From assembly GCA_028287035.1 (NCBI GenBank), contig JAQBQL010000034.1, forward strand, positions 1 through 7,001: a DNA stretch of 7,001 bases, given 5' to 3'. The DNA comes from Labilithrix sp. (GTDB taxonomy: Bacteria > Myxococcota > Polyangia > Polyangiales > Polyangiaceae). Shown piece after piece: positions 1 to 5,255 of the stretch (position 1 is its first letter; the number at the start of each line of letters is the position of its first letter). A program made the position numbers and the translations under genes. The notes beneath the pieces are model-generated. The model was not told where the DNA came from. It did not search any database and was given only the letters and a program-made list of their open reading frames with translations.

Positions 1-270
1 CTCGATGAGGCCCGCGAGCGCGACGGCCACCTCGGGCTCGAGCGCGCCTTCCTCGATCCCCGCGGTGGTCAGCGCCGCCGCCACCGCCGCCGCCGGATCG
101 CCGTCACGGGCCACGAGCACCACCGGCGGACGATCCCTGGCGAGCCGCACGTCGGGCAGCAGCGCACGCGCGGCCGCCGCCGCCTTCGGCCCCTCGCCAG
201 GAGCCCCACCGCACGCCGCGCCGGTCAGCGCGACGAGAACGGCAACGGCCGCGCCGACGCGAGCCCGCAC
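1..270 (-). CDS. Partial lipoprotein precursor, N-terminal 90 residues (function uncertain, possibly M16/insulinase-like)
   Basis: The open frame starts at a GTG (268-270) and runs off the left edge without a stop, so only the N-terminus is visible. It opens with a short basic n-region (MRAR), a hydrophobic stretch of Ala/Val/Leu and a cysteine at residue 20 in the context LTGAAC. That is a probable lipoprotein signal, although Gly at -3 is not ideal. The mature part contains PPVVLVARDGDPAAAVAAAL followed by an acidic segment. This loosely resembles the start of M16 (insulinase-type) peptidase domains in myxobacterial lipoproteins, but the zinc motif HxxEH would lie outside the window, so the family is a guess. 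The start lies 5 nt after the stop of the OB-fold-like lipoprotein gene and its GAGG overlaps that stop, which suggests translational coupling in one operon with the sigma factor. Existence of the gene is fairly sure; its function is not. Confidence 0.62.
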   Translation of the reverse strand, partial: MRARVGAAVAVLVALTGAACGGAPGEGPKAAAAARALLPDVRLARDRPPVVLVARDGDPAAAVAAALTTAGIEEGALEPEVAVALAGLIE

Positions 271-275
271 GTCCC

Positions 276-1112
276 TCAGAGCTGCACGTCGGCGGCGGAT
301 CGCGGCGCGAGCTGGACGCTGCAGAAGAAGCCTAGGACGCCGGTGAGCGACTTCACCTGGACGCCCTCCTTCAGGCCGAGCGGCGTCAGGTCCATCAGCG
401 CGTTCGTCATCTGCCACGCCTTCGGGAAGGGGGCCTCGCACTTCGTGGTGCCCCCGGGCACGGTCGCCATGTCGATCGACGTCCGCCCGCTGCCCGACGT
501 GTACGGAGCCGCCGAGACCGTGACGTTCTTCACGCGGATGAGCATGCCCAGCCAGCGCTGCGCCTTCGGGAAGTCGACGAGGTCCGCGGCGTTCACCTCG
601 ATCGGCTCCGGGACCGCGGTCTCGTAGCGGAACGTCGCGATGGGCTGCGAGAGCTGCGTGAGCACGGCGCCCGGCGCGAAGACGATCGGCGGGTTGCTCG
701 GGATCCGCGTGTTCTCCTGGTACTGGCCCGTCATGTCGAGCACGTCACCGGGGCTGACCTTCAGGTTGCCCGGGCTGAACGACGGAGCGAACAGGTTGAT
801 CCCCGCGTACGGCGTGTCCTTCGTCGCCCCGAGATCCTGGACGAAGATGTCGCCGGCGTTCTTTCCGTCCGCCGTCTCGTCGTACGTGTCGACGGCGATC
901 ACGATGGCGCCGCTCACCGCCTGCGTCTCGCCGACCTTGTCGGCATGGCCGGGCTGGTTCGGATCGACGATGTCACGGATGCGCTGCGCCTTGCCGCCCG
1001 GCGGCGGCACCCCTGCGTCCGAGTGGGGATCGCCGGACGGCGACGAGCAGCTCGTGCTCGCGGCGGCGGCAGGGACGAGGAGACATGCAAGGAGAGCGGG
1101 GGCGACGCGCAC
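276..1112 (-). CDS. Putative lipoprotein with OB-fold-like segments
   Basis: This 278-residue exported protein is of unknown exact function. Residues 1-22 form a signal peptide ending STSC, with C22 as the likely lipidated cysteine. The -3 Ser is atypical, so plain secretion is possible. A Ser/Pro/Gly linker follows (23-40). Residues about 65-160 (SGAIVIAVDTY, GDIFVQDLG, KVSPGDVLDMTGQY) and 165-275 (VNAADLVD, RWLGMLIRVKNVTV, KSLTGVLGFF) show the strand and turn pattern of two OB-fold-like modules. Similar modules precede nuclease domains in secreted nucleases, but no nuclease domain is present here. C225 and C264 could form a disulfide. The GTG start (1110-1112) is the first start after an in-frame TAG. 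It lies 18 nt downstream of the sigma factor stop, with only a weak purine-rich GGTAGAGAA before it. Co-transcription with the sigma gene is likely. The fold assignment is by eye and only moderately sure. Confidence 0.83.
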   Translation of the reverse strand: MRVAPALLACLLVPAAAASTSCSSPSGDPHSDAGVPPPGGKAQRIRDIVDPNQPGHADKVGETQAVSGAIVIAVDTYDETADGKNAGDIFVQDLGATKDTPYAGINLFAPSFSPGNLKVSPGDVLDMTGQYQENTRIPSNPPIVFAPGAVLTQLSQPIATFRYETAVPEPIEVNAADLVDFPKAQRWLGMLIRVKNVTVSAAPYTSGSGRTSIDMATVPGGTTKCEAPFPKAWQMTNALMDLTPLGLKEGVQVKSLTGVLGFFCSVQLAPRSAADVQL

Positions 1113-1130
1113 GCCCGTTCTCTACCACAA

Positions 1131-1778
1131 TCAGGCGGCGATCGCCTCGCGGAGCGAGAGCACGGACTCGAGGCGCGACTGGATCTTGTGCTTCTTCGAG
1201 TAGACGGTCTTCACCGAGATGTTCATCCGCGTGGCGATGTCCTGCGGGTCCATGCCCTCGCCGAAGTAGAGCGCCGCGAACGTGCGGTCCTTCTCGGAGA
1301 AGTCGGCGAGCGTGCGCTGGGCGATGACGTGACGCTCGTGCTCGCTCGTGAGCTCGAACGGATCGGGGAGGTCGGCGACGAGCTCCATCGCTAAGGTGAT
1401 GCACTCCTTCTGCGGCTCGCGCTTCAGCGTGCGGAGGTAGTCGTACGCGGCGTTGATGGCGAGAAGACCGATCCAGGACGAGAAGCGGTTGCCGCGCTCC
1501 GGGTCGAACGTGCGGAGCTTGTGCATGTCGTTGCCGAGCAGCGACACGTAGAGGTTCGCGTAGACCTCGCGCACGTCGTCCTGCGAGACGATCGACGAGA
1601 AGCGGCGGGTCACCTTGGTGATGCAGCGGAGGATGAGGCGGTCGTACTTCGACTGGAAGGCGCGCCACGCGGCGGGGTCGTTGATCGTCATGCCCGCGAT
1701 GAGGTCCTCGTCACACGCGAAGCGGTCTCCGGTGAGGGTGACGGGGAAGAATCCAGACTCGGGCGCGGCGTGGGACAT
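1131..1778 (-). CDS. ECF-like sigma-70 family RNA polymerase sigma factor
   Basis: A 215-residue alternative sigma factor that would direct RNA polymerase to a specific promoter set. Region 2 covers about residues 35-120. It includes AWRAFQSKYDRLILRC, the helix DDVREVYANLYVSLL and the FDPERGNRFSSWIGLLAINA segment, followed by DYLR, a motif common in sigma-70 region 2 of small myxobacterial sigma factors. Region 4 spans about 150-205: LADFSEKDRTFAALYFGEGMDPQDIATRMNISVKTV in two pieces, with the DNA-recognition helix around ISVKTVYSKKHK. No region 1.1 or 3 is visible, which fits the ECF layout. The frame stays open upstream to 1955, but I chose the ATG at 1776-1778. It has GGAGG (1789-1793) ten bases before it, while the extra 59 residues are Cys/Gly/Arg-rich and unlike any sigma N-terminus. 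No anti-sigma gene is obvious; the next genes encode lipoproteins. Upstream lies a sigma-54-type promoter. Confidence 0.93.
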   Translation of the reverse strand: MSHAAPESGFFPVTLTGDRFACDEDLIAGMTINDPAAWRAFQSKYDRLILRCITKVTRRFSSIVSQDDVREVYANLYVSLLGNDMHKLRTFDPERGNRFSSWIGLLAINAAYDYLRTLKREPQKECITLAMELVADLPDPFELTSEHERHVIAQRTLADFSEKDRTFAALYFGEGMDPQDIATRMNISVKTVYSKKHKIQSRLESVLSLREAIAA

Positions 1779-1788
1779 TGACTCGTGG

Positions 1789-1793
1789 CCTCC
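1789..1793 (-). promoter_or_regulatory. Ribosome binding site GGAGG of the sigma factor gene
   Basis: On the minus strand, TTGGAGG is followed by ten bases and then ATG. It is the strongest Shine-Dalgarno match in the window. It decides for the start at 1778 over the longer open frame that reaches 1955. Confidence 0.75.
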
Positions 1794-1832
1794 AAGGGCG
1801 GGCTCGGCGCCCGCGTTGACGGAATGCCCTTG

Positions 1833-1848
1833 AGCAGCCTTCGTGCCA
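1833..1848 (-). promoter_or_regulatory. Sigma-54 (RpoN) -24/-12 promoter of the sigma factor operon
   Basis: The minus strand reads TGGCACG-AAGG-CTGCT. The known consensus is TGGCACG-N4-TTGCW, so every informative position matches except the first T of TTGC. The GG and GC doublets are separated by exactly 10 bp, as the holoenzyme requires. The predicted transcription start is near 1822, which gives a leader of about 44 nt including the GGAGG site before the ATG at 1778. The position, orientation and spacing all fit. This is a prediction from sequence only. Confidence 0.7.
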
Positions 1849-1945
1849 CACGTCGGAAAATGACCGTACCCCCGGAAACGCGGGAAAAGCGCGTGATCCG
1901 CGCAGGGAAGGTTCCCGTGACGATCGCCGTAACATCGTAACGTCC

Positions 1946-1983
1946 GGCGTAACAATCTCGCCCGGAGCGCCGATTGTTACGCC
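1946..1983. promoter_or_regulatory. 12-bp inverted repeat with flanking CGTAAC boxes, probable activator or operator site
   Basis: GGCGTAACAATC (1946-1957) and its exact reverse complement GATTGTTACGCC (1972-1983) are separated by 14 bp. Extra half-sites surround it: CGTAAC at 1928-1933 and 1936-1941 on the left, and GTTACG at 1985-1990 on the right. The dyad centre (1964.5) lies about 142 bp upstream of the predicted sigma-54 start, a normal place for a bacterial enhancer-binding protein. It is also about 64 bp upstream of the rlpA-like ATG, so it could instead, or also, control that gene. The binding protein is unknown. Confidence 0.62.
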
Positions 1984-2028
1984 CGTTACGCCCGTGCGTG
2001 ACGCGCGACGAGTGGTACACCCCCGGCC

Positions 2029-2502
2029 ATGCTCCGAGGTCCCGCGCCCGCCCTCGCGCTGCTCGCGCTGCTCGCGCCGATCGGGTGCGGCGGCTCGAAC
2101 AAGGGCTTCCGTCCGCCCGCGACCAGCGCCACGAAGGCCGAGGCGAAGCAGGGCGCCGGCGATCTCACCTCCGCGAAGGTGGCGAGGCCCACCGGCTCGA
2201 AGGTCGATCAGAGGGGCAGCGCAACCTGGTACGGCGGCGCGTTCGCCGGCAAGAAGACCGCCAGCGGCGAGCGCTTCGACCCGACGAAGTACACGGCGGC
2301 GCACCGCAAGCTGCCCTTCGGCACCTGGGTCGAGGTCCGCCGCGTCGACACCGGCAGCACCGTCCGCGTCCGCATCAACGACCGCGGGCCCTTCGGCGAC
2401 GACAGCCGCATCATCGATCTCTCGCGCAAGGCCGCCGAGGATCTGGACATCGTCCGCGAGGGCGTCTCGCGGGTGGAGCTCCGGATCGTCGACGGTCCCT
2501 GA
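2029..2502 (+). CDS. rlpA: RlpA-family septal ring lytic transglycosylase-like lipoprotein
   Basis: A 157-residue lipoprotein with a double-psi beta-barrel domain. RlpA proteins cleave peptidoglycan strands lacking stem peptides at the septum; this activity is known for the family and not shown here. Residues 1-20 are a signal ending PIGC (C20 lipidated, with Pro at -3 being unusual), and 21-60 are a flexible linker. The RlpA domain (about 62-155) is complete: GSATWYGGAFAGKKTASGE, YTAAHRKLPFGTWVEV, VRVRINDRGPF, RIIDLS and a C-terminal strand. E81, H92 and D118 match the conserved ASGE, TAAH and NDRGP positions tied to activity. No C-terminal SPOR domain is present, so septal targeting via denuded glycan is not evident. 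No Shine-Dalgarno sequence precedes the ATG; it may be leaderless or weakly translated. It ends 3 bp from the stop of the convergent XRE gene. Confidence 0.93.
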   Translation: MLRGPAPALALLALLAPIGCGGSNKGFRPPATSATKAEAKQGAGDLTSAKVARPTGSKVDQRGSATWYGGAFAGKKTASGERFDPTKYTAAHRKLPFGTWVEVRRVDTGSTVRVRINDRGPFGDDSRIIDLSRKAAEDLDIVREGVSRVELRIVDGP

Positions 2503-2505
2503 GGC

Positions 2506-3084
2506 CTACTTCTGGTTGCTCTTCGGCGGCGCGACGCTCTTCGAGCGCGCCGGCTTGGCCTCGCGGGGCACGATCGCCGAGTCCTTGCGGACGCTGCGGG
2601 CGAGCAGGGCGAGAGCCTCGCGCTCGAGGCCGGTGACGATGCGCTGCCACTCGTCCTCGGCGTAGTCGAAGCCCCCGAAGCGCAGGTGGAGCCGCGCCTG
2701 CTCGCGGACGATCGAGCGCAGGTGGTTCGGCAGCTCGGGCATCCACGCGTAGTGCGCGATGACCGAGGCCAGGTTCGGCGGCCCTTCCTCGGCGCGCCAC
2801 GAGATCGGCTGCGCGCTCGATGGCGGCGCCTCTTCCCCGAGCGACATCAGCTCGAGCTGCCCGTAGGTGACGCCCCAGTGCGCCGCCACCTTCCGACGGA
2901 AGTCCTCGCCCGGCTGACGCGTCGGGCTCCGCGAGAGCATGTTGCTCAGATGCGCTCCAGAGACCCCGAGCTTCTTCGCGAGTTGGGCCTGCGCGCCCCG
3001 AGGGGCGCACGAGAGCTCCTCCCTCAATCTCGCGAGGACGTACTCCTTGATCCGCTGGACGCGCTGCTGCTCGTCCTGTGTCAC
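2506..3084 (-). CDS. XRE-type helix-turn-helix transcriptional regulator
   Basis: A probable DNA-binding regulator of 192 residues (195 if the GTG at 3091-3093 is used). The numbers here follow the longer form. Residues about 34-81 form an XRE/Cro-like helix-turn-helix: AQAQLAKKLGVSGAHLSNML is the helix pair with recognition helix around GAHLSN, followed by RKVAAHWGVTYGQL. Residues 100-170 form a helical region with Trp/Tyr/His residues that I cannot assign to a known sensor domain. The tail (170-195) is Lys/Pro/Ser-rich and probably disordered. I prefer the GTG at 3082-3084 because CTAAGG, which overlaps the outer GTG, then stands as ribosome binding site at about 8 bases; the outer GTG has none. 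A palindrome lies just upstream, which suggests self-regulation. The gene follows the carbonic anhydrase gene on the same strand after a gap of about 100 bp. Targets are unknown. Confidence 0.88.
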   Translation of the reverse strand: MTQDEQQRVQRIKEYVLARLREELSCAPRGAQAQLAKKLGVSGAHLSNMLSRSPTRQPGEDFRRKVAAHWGVTYGQLELMSLGEEAPPSSAQPISWRAEEGPPNLASVIAHYAWMPELPNHLRSIVREQARLHLRFGGFDYAEDEWQRIVTGLEREALALLARSVRKDSAIVPREAKPARSKSVAPPKSNQK

Positions 3085-3108
3085 GACTATCACCTTAGTG
3101 CGCGGGTC

Positions 3109-3124
3109 CTTAGCGGGAGCTAAG
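3109..3124. promoter_or_regulatory. Palindromic operator CTTAGC-N4-GCTAAG upstream of the XRE gene
   Basis: CTTAGC (3109-3114) and GCTAAG (3119-3124) are perfect inverted arms around GGGA. A further CTTAG half-site sits at 3094-3098, 15 bp from the first arm, overlapping the ribosome binding site and start of the XRE gene. Site size and position are typical of operators for XRE-type dimers that repress their own gene. Binding is inferred. Confidence 0.55.
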
Positions 3125-3193
3125 TTCGCCGATGCTCGCCCCGAGATGGAAGAACGGCCGGCGCGGTAGGAGCTGAAGGGCTCTTCGCACGGG

Positions 3194-3721
3194 TCAGGGC
3201 AGCGCGCGGAGCGAGCCCATGAAGTCGCGCGCGTTCGCCACGTAGACCGCCGCGGCGGCGCGGATGTGCTCCAGATCGCCGTCGGTGAGGGTGCGGACCA
3301 CCTTTCCGGGCCGTCCCATCACGAGCGATCGGCTCGGGATGCGGGTCCGCGGGGCGACGAGGGCGCCGGCAGCGATCAGGCACTCGTCCTCGACCACCGC
3401 GCCGTCGAGGATGATCGCGCCCATGCCGACGAGGCAGCGGTTTCCCACCGTGCAACCGTGCACGAGCGCAAGGTGGCCGACGGTGACGTCGTCGCCCACG
3501 TGCGTCGGGGCGAAGCCGCCCGTGATGTGGAGCACGGCATTGTCCTGGATGTTCGTGCGGGCCCCGACCCGGATGGGGTACTGGTCCCCGCGCAGCACCG
3601 CCCCGAACCACACGCTCGCCTCGTCGCCGAGGACGACGTCGCCCATCACGGACGCGCTCGGCGCGACGAACACGTTCTTGCCGAGGGTCGGGCTCACCCC
3701 GCCGAGCGCGTAGAGCGTCAT
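3194..3721 (-). CDS. Gamma-class carbonic anhydrase family protein (YrdA/PaaY-like)
   Basis: A cytoplasmic trimeric left-handed beta-helix protein of 175 residues, the usual length for this family. Family members hydrate CO2 or are catalytically cryptic metal-binding proteins. Hexapeptide-repeat turns run from about residue 10 to 135. The metal ligands are visible as H65 (NAVLHITGG), H83 and H88 (VGHLALVHGC), together with R44 and D46 in LRGDQYPI and Q59/D60 in NIQDN. The C-terminal GRPGKVVRTLTDGDLEHIR segment forms the terminal helix typical of this family. The ATG overlaps the miaB stop as ATGA (3718-3721), so translation is probably coupled to miaB. It lacks the acidic loop of the methanogen Cam enzyme, as YrdA-type proteins do, so enzyme activity cannot be assumed. 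The family is sure; the substrate is not. Confidence 0.95.
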   Translation of the reverse strand: MTLYALGGVSPTLGKNVFVAPSASVMGDVVLGDEASVWFGAVLRGDQYPIRVGARTNIQDNAVLHITGGFAPTHVGDDVTVGHLALVHGCTVGNRCLVGMGAIILDGAVVEDECLIAAGALVAPRTRIPSRSLVMGRPGKVVRTLTDGDLEHIRAAAAVYVANARDFMGSLRALP

Positions 3722-5157
3722 CCGGGCACCAGGGTGAGCGAGCGGCGCCGACGCTCGGCGCGCGGAGAAGCGCGTTCCGCGAGGGCGGGGAGGGCCGCCA
3801 CGTCGGCCGGCTCGAGCGTCGCCTCGAGCGAGTGCTTGAAGGCGCGGGCGATGGTGCAGTCGACGATGGCGCCGATCATGTCGCGGCCCTCCGGCACCTC
3901 GAGGTGCACGATCTCGTTCCGCTCGGTGCGGCCGCTGACCTTGCCGGGGACCTTGCTCGGCCCCTCGACGAGCACCCGCTGCCGCGTTCCCACGAGGGTC
4001 GCCAGGTGGGCGCGCGTCTGGCCCTCGACGGTCTCGAAGAGGCGCGCGAGCCGCTCGCTCTTGGCCTGCTCGGGGACGTCGTCGGGGAGCTTGAGGGCCG
4101 GCGTGAACGGGCGCTGCGAGTACTTGAAGCCGAAGACGCCGGTGAACCCGAGCTCGCGGACGACCTCGATCGTCGCATCGAAGTCGGCGTCCGTCTCGCC
4201 GGGGAAGCCGACGATGATGTCGGTCGAGACGGTCATGCCGGGCCTGGCCGCGAGCAGCCGGCGCATCCGCACGGTGTACTCGGCCCGCGTGTAGCGGCGG
4301 ATCATCCGCTTCAGGATGCGGTCACTGCCCGACTGCATCGGCATGTGGATGTGACGCGCGAGGACGTCGAGCTCGGCATGCGCGGCGGCGAGCGCGGCGG
4401 TTGCGTGGCGCGGATGCGGGCTCGTGTAGCGAAGACGCGCGAGGTCGGGGACGTCGCGCGCGATCGCGCGGAGGAGCCCGGGAAACTGGCTCTCGTCGGG
4501 ATCGTCGGACACCGGCGGGGGGAGCGCGGGGTCGCGGAAGCTGTCGACGGTCTGCCCGAGCAGGGTGATCTCGCGCGCGCCGCCGGCGACGAGGCGCTGG
4601 ATCTCCCCGAGGATCTCGGCGCTCGGCCGGTAGCGCTCGGGCCCGCGCGTGTAAGGCACGATGCAGAACGAGCACCGCTCGTCGCAGCCCTTCATCGTCG
4701 TCACGTACGTGCTCACCGGCGTCTGGCCGGGGGCCGGAGCGGCGGCGAGGAAGCGTGGCGCGTCCAGATCGAACACCGTGTGGGCGCGCGGCGGCGCCCC
4801 GTCCATCTGCTCGCGCACGAGCATCGGCAGATCCGGGATGTTGTCGGGGCCGATGACGAGGTCGAGGTGCCCCACGCGGGCGAGGAGCCGCTCGCCCTCC
4901 TGCTGCGCCACGCATCCGGCCACCGCGAGCACGAGGCCCGGGTTCTTCGCCTTCGCCGGCGCGAGCTTCCCGACCTCGCTCCGCAGCTTCTGCTCGGCCT
5001 TCTCCCGGACGCTGCACGTGTTGAGGATGACGAGGTCGGCGTCCTCGACGTCGCTCGCGCGCGTCCAGCCGGCAGCCCGCAGCACCTCCTCCATGCGGTC
5101 GGAGTCGTGCGCGTTCATCTGGCACCCGAAGGTGTGGACGAGATAACGGCCGGTCAA
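3718..5157 (-). CDS. miaB: tRNA (N6-isopentenyl adenosine(37)-C2)-methylthiotransferase MiaB
   Basis: A radical-SAM enzyme of 479 residues that adds the methylthio group to i6A37 in tRNAs reading U-starting codons. The N-terminal UPF0004 domain (1-120) carries the auxiliary cluster ligands C12 (FGCQMN), C48 (NTCSVREKAEQK) and C82 (AGCVAQQEG). The radical-SAM core (about 150-380) has the CxxxCxxC triad C158/C162/C165 followed by IVPYTRGPERYRP, then LLGQTVDSF, TSPHPRH, HMPMQSGSD and IVGFPGET. The TRAM domain (about 385-450) ends the enzyme, and a basic tail follows. Two motifs vary slightly: GQTVDSF for the usual GQNVNSY, and YSQRPFTPA for YSPRPGTPA. The start is TTG (5155-5157). It is the only start that keeps C12, since the first ATG is residue 14, and it has no Shine-Dalgarno sequence. 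The carbonic anhydrase gene overlaps its stop. Confidence 0.97.
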   Translation of the reverse strand: MTGRYLVHTFGCQMNAHDSDRMEEVLRAAGWTRASDVEDADLVILNTCSVREKAEQKLRSEVGKLAPAKAKNPGLVLAVAGCVAQQEGERLLARVGHLDLVIGPDNIPDLPMLVREQMDGAPPRAHTVFDLDAPRFLAAAPAPGQTPVSTYVTTMKGCDERCSFCIVPYTRGPERYRPSAEILGEIQRLVAGGAREITLLGQTVDSFRDPALPPPVSDDPDESQFPGLLRAIARDVPDLARLRYTSPHPRHATAALAAAHAELDVLARHIHMPMQSGSDRILKRMIRRYTRAEYTVRMRRLLAARPGMTVSTDIIVGFPGETDADFDATIEVVRELGFTGVFGFKYSQRPFTPALKLPDDVPEQAKSERLARLFETVEGQTRAHLATLVGTRQRVLVEGPSKVPGKVSGRTERNEIVHLEVPEGRDMIGAIVDCTIARAFKHSLEATLEPADVAALPALAERASPRAERRRRSLTLVPG

Positions 5158-5166
5158 AGCGGGCGG

Positions 5167-5175
5167 GTCATAGCA
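5167..5175 (-). promoter_or_regulatory. Possible extended -10 element of miaB
   Basis: The minus strand reads TGC-TATGAC, resembling an extended -10 (TGn-TATAAT) with four of six hexamer matches. Transcription would start around 5160, only about 3 nt before the TTG start, so the messenger would be nearly leaderless. That agrees with the missing Shine-Dalgarno sequence. No -35 match is present at 17 bp. Weak evidence. Confidence 0.3.
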
Positions 5176-5255
5176 TTTGCCGCCTCGCGCTGCCGCTCCA
5201 GATGGCCCGGTCGAAGGAAGAAGCCCGAGCGGACGAGCGTACGAGAGCGGGAACC

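Larger units (their letters stand above)
1779..2028. other. Divergent control region between the sigma factor and RlpA-family genes
   Basis: This 250-bp stretch separates two divergent genes. Besides the sigma-54 promoter and the inverted repeat it holds a smaller dyad, GGGAA-GG-TTCCC (1905-1916), and a 5-bp stem GCGCG/CGCGC (1889-1903) followed on the minus strand by TTTT. The stem is too short to call a terminator. No convincing -35/-10 pair or Shine-Dalgarno sequence is seen for the plus-strand gene: the bases just before its ATG are CCCCCGGCC. Confidence 0.6.

Noticed and set aside
5..346. 113-codon open frame on the plus strand at the left edge
   Set aside because: It is Ala/Ser/Arg-rich and opposite a minus-strand frame that has a proper signal peptide and operon spacing.
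973..1668. 231-codon open frame on the minus strand
   Set aside because: It is out of frame with the sigma factor and lipoprotein genes it overlaps, and is Arg/His/Pro-rich without motifs.
1885..1903. GCGCG/CGCGC hairpin followed by TTTT on the minus strand, as a terminator
   Set aside because: The stem is only 5 bp, the T-run is four bases, and it lies in a promoter region with no gene upstream to terminate.
1779..1955. N-terminal extension of the sigma factor to 1955
   Set aside because: The extra 59 residues look non-coding, overlap the sigma-54 promoter, and the ATG at 1778 has a GGAGG site.
3125..3193. Terminator after the carbonic anhydrase gene
   Set aside because: Only a 4-bp stem (GAAG/CTTC) with no T-run is visible, so termination or readthrough into the XRE gene cannot be decided.
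3266..4294. 342-codon open frame on the plus strand across the carbonic anhydrase and miaB genes
   Set aside because: It overlaps two well-supported genes on the other strand and shows no domain, so it is a shadow.
5202..5255. 18-residue extension of the Cys-rich lipoprotein
   Set aside because: It would put a charged segment before the signal peptide; the ATG at 5256 gives a normal lipoprotein N-terminus.
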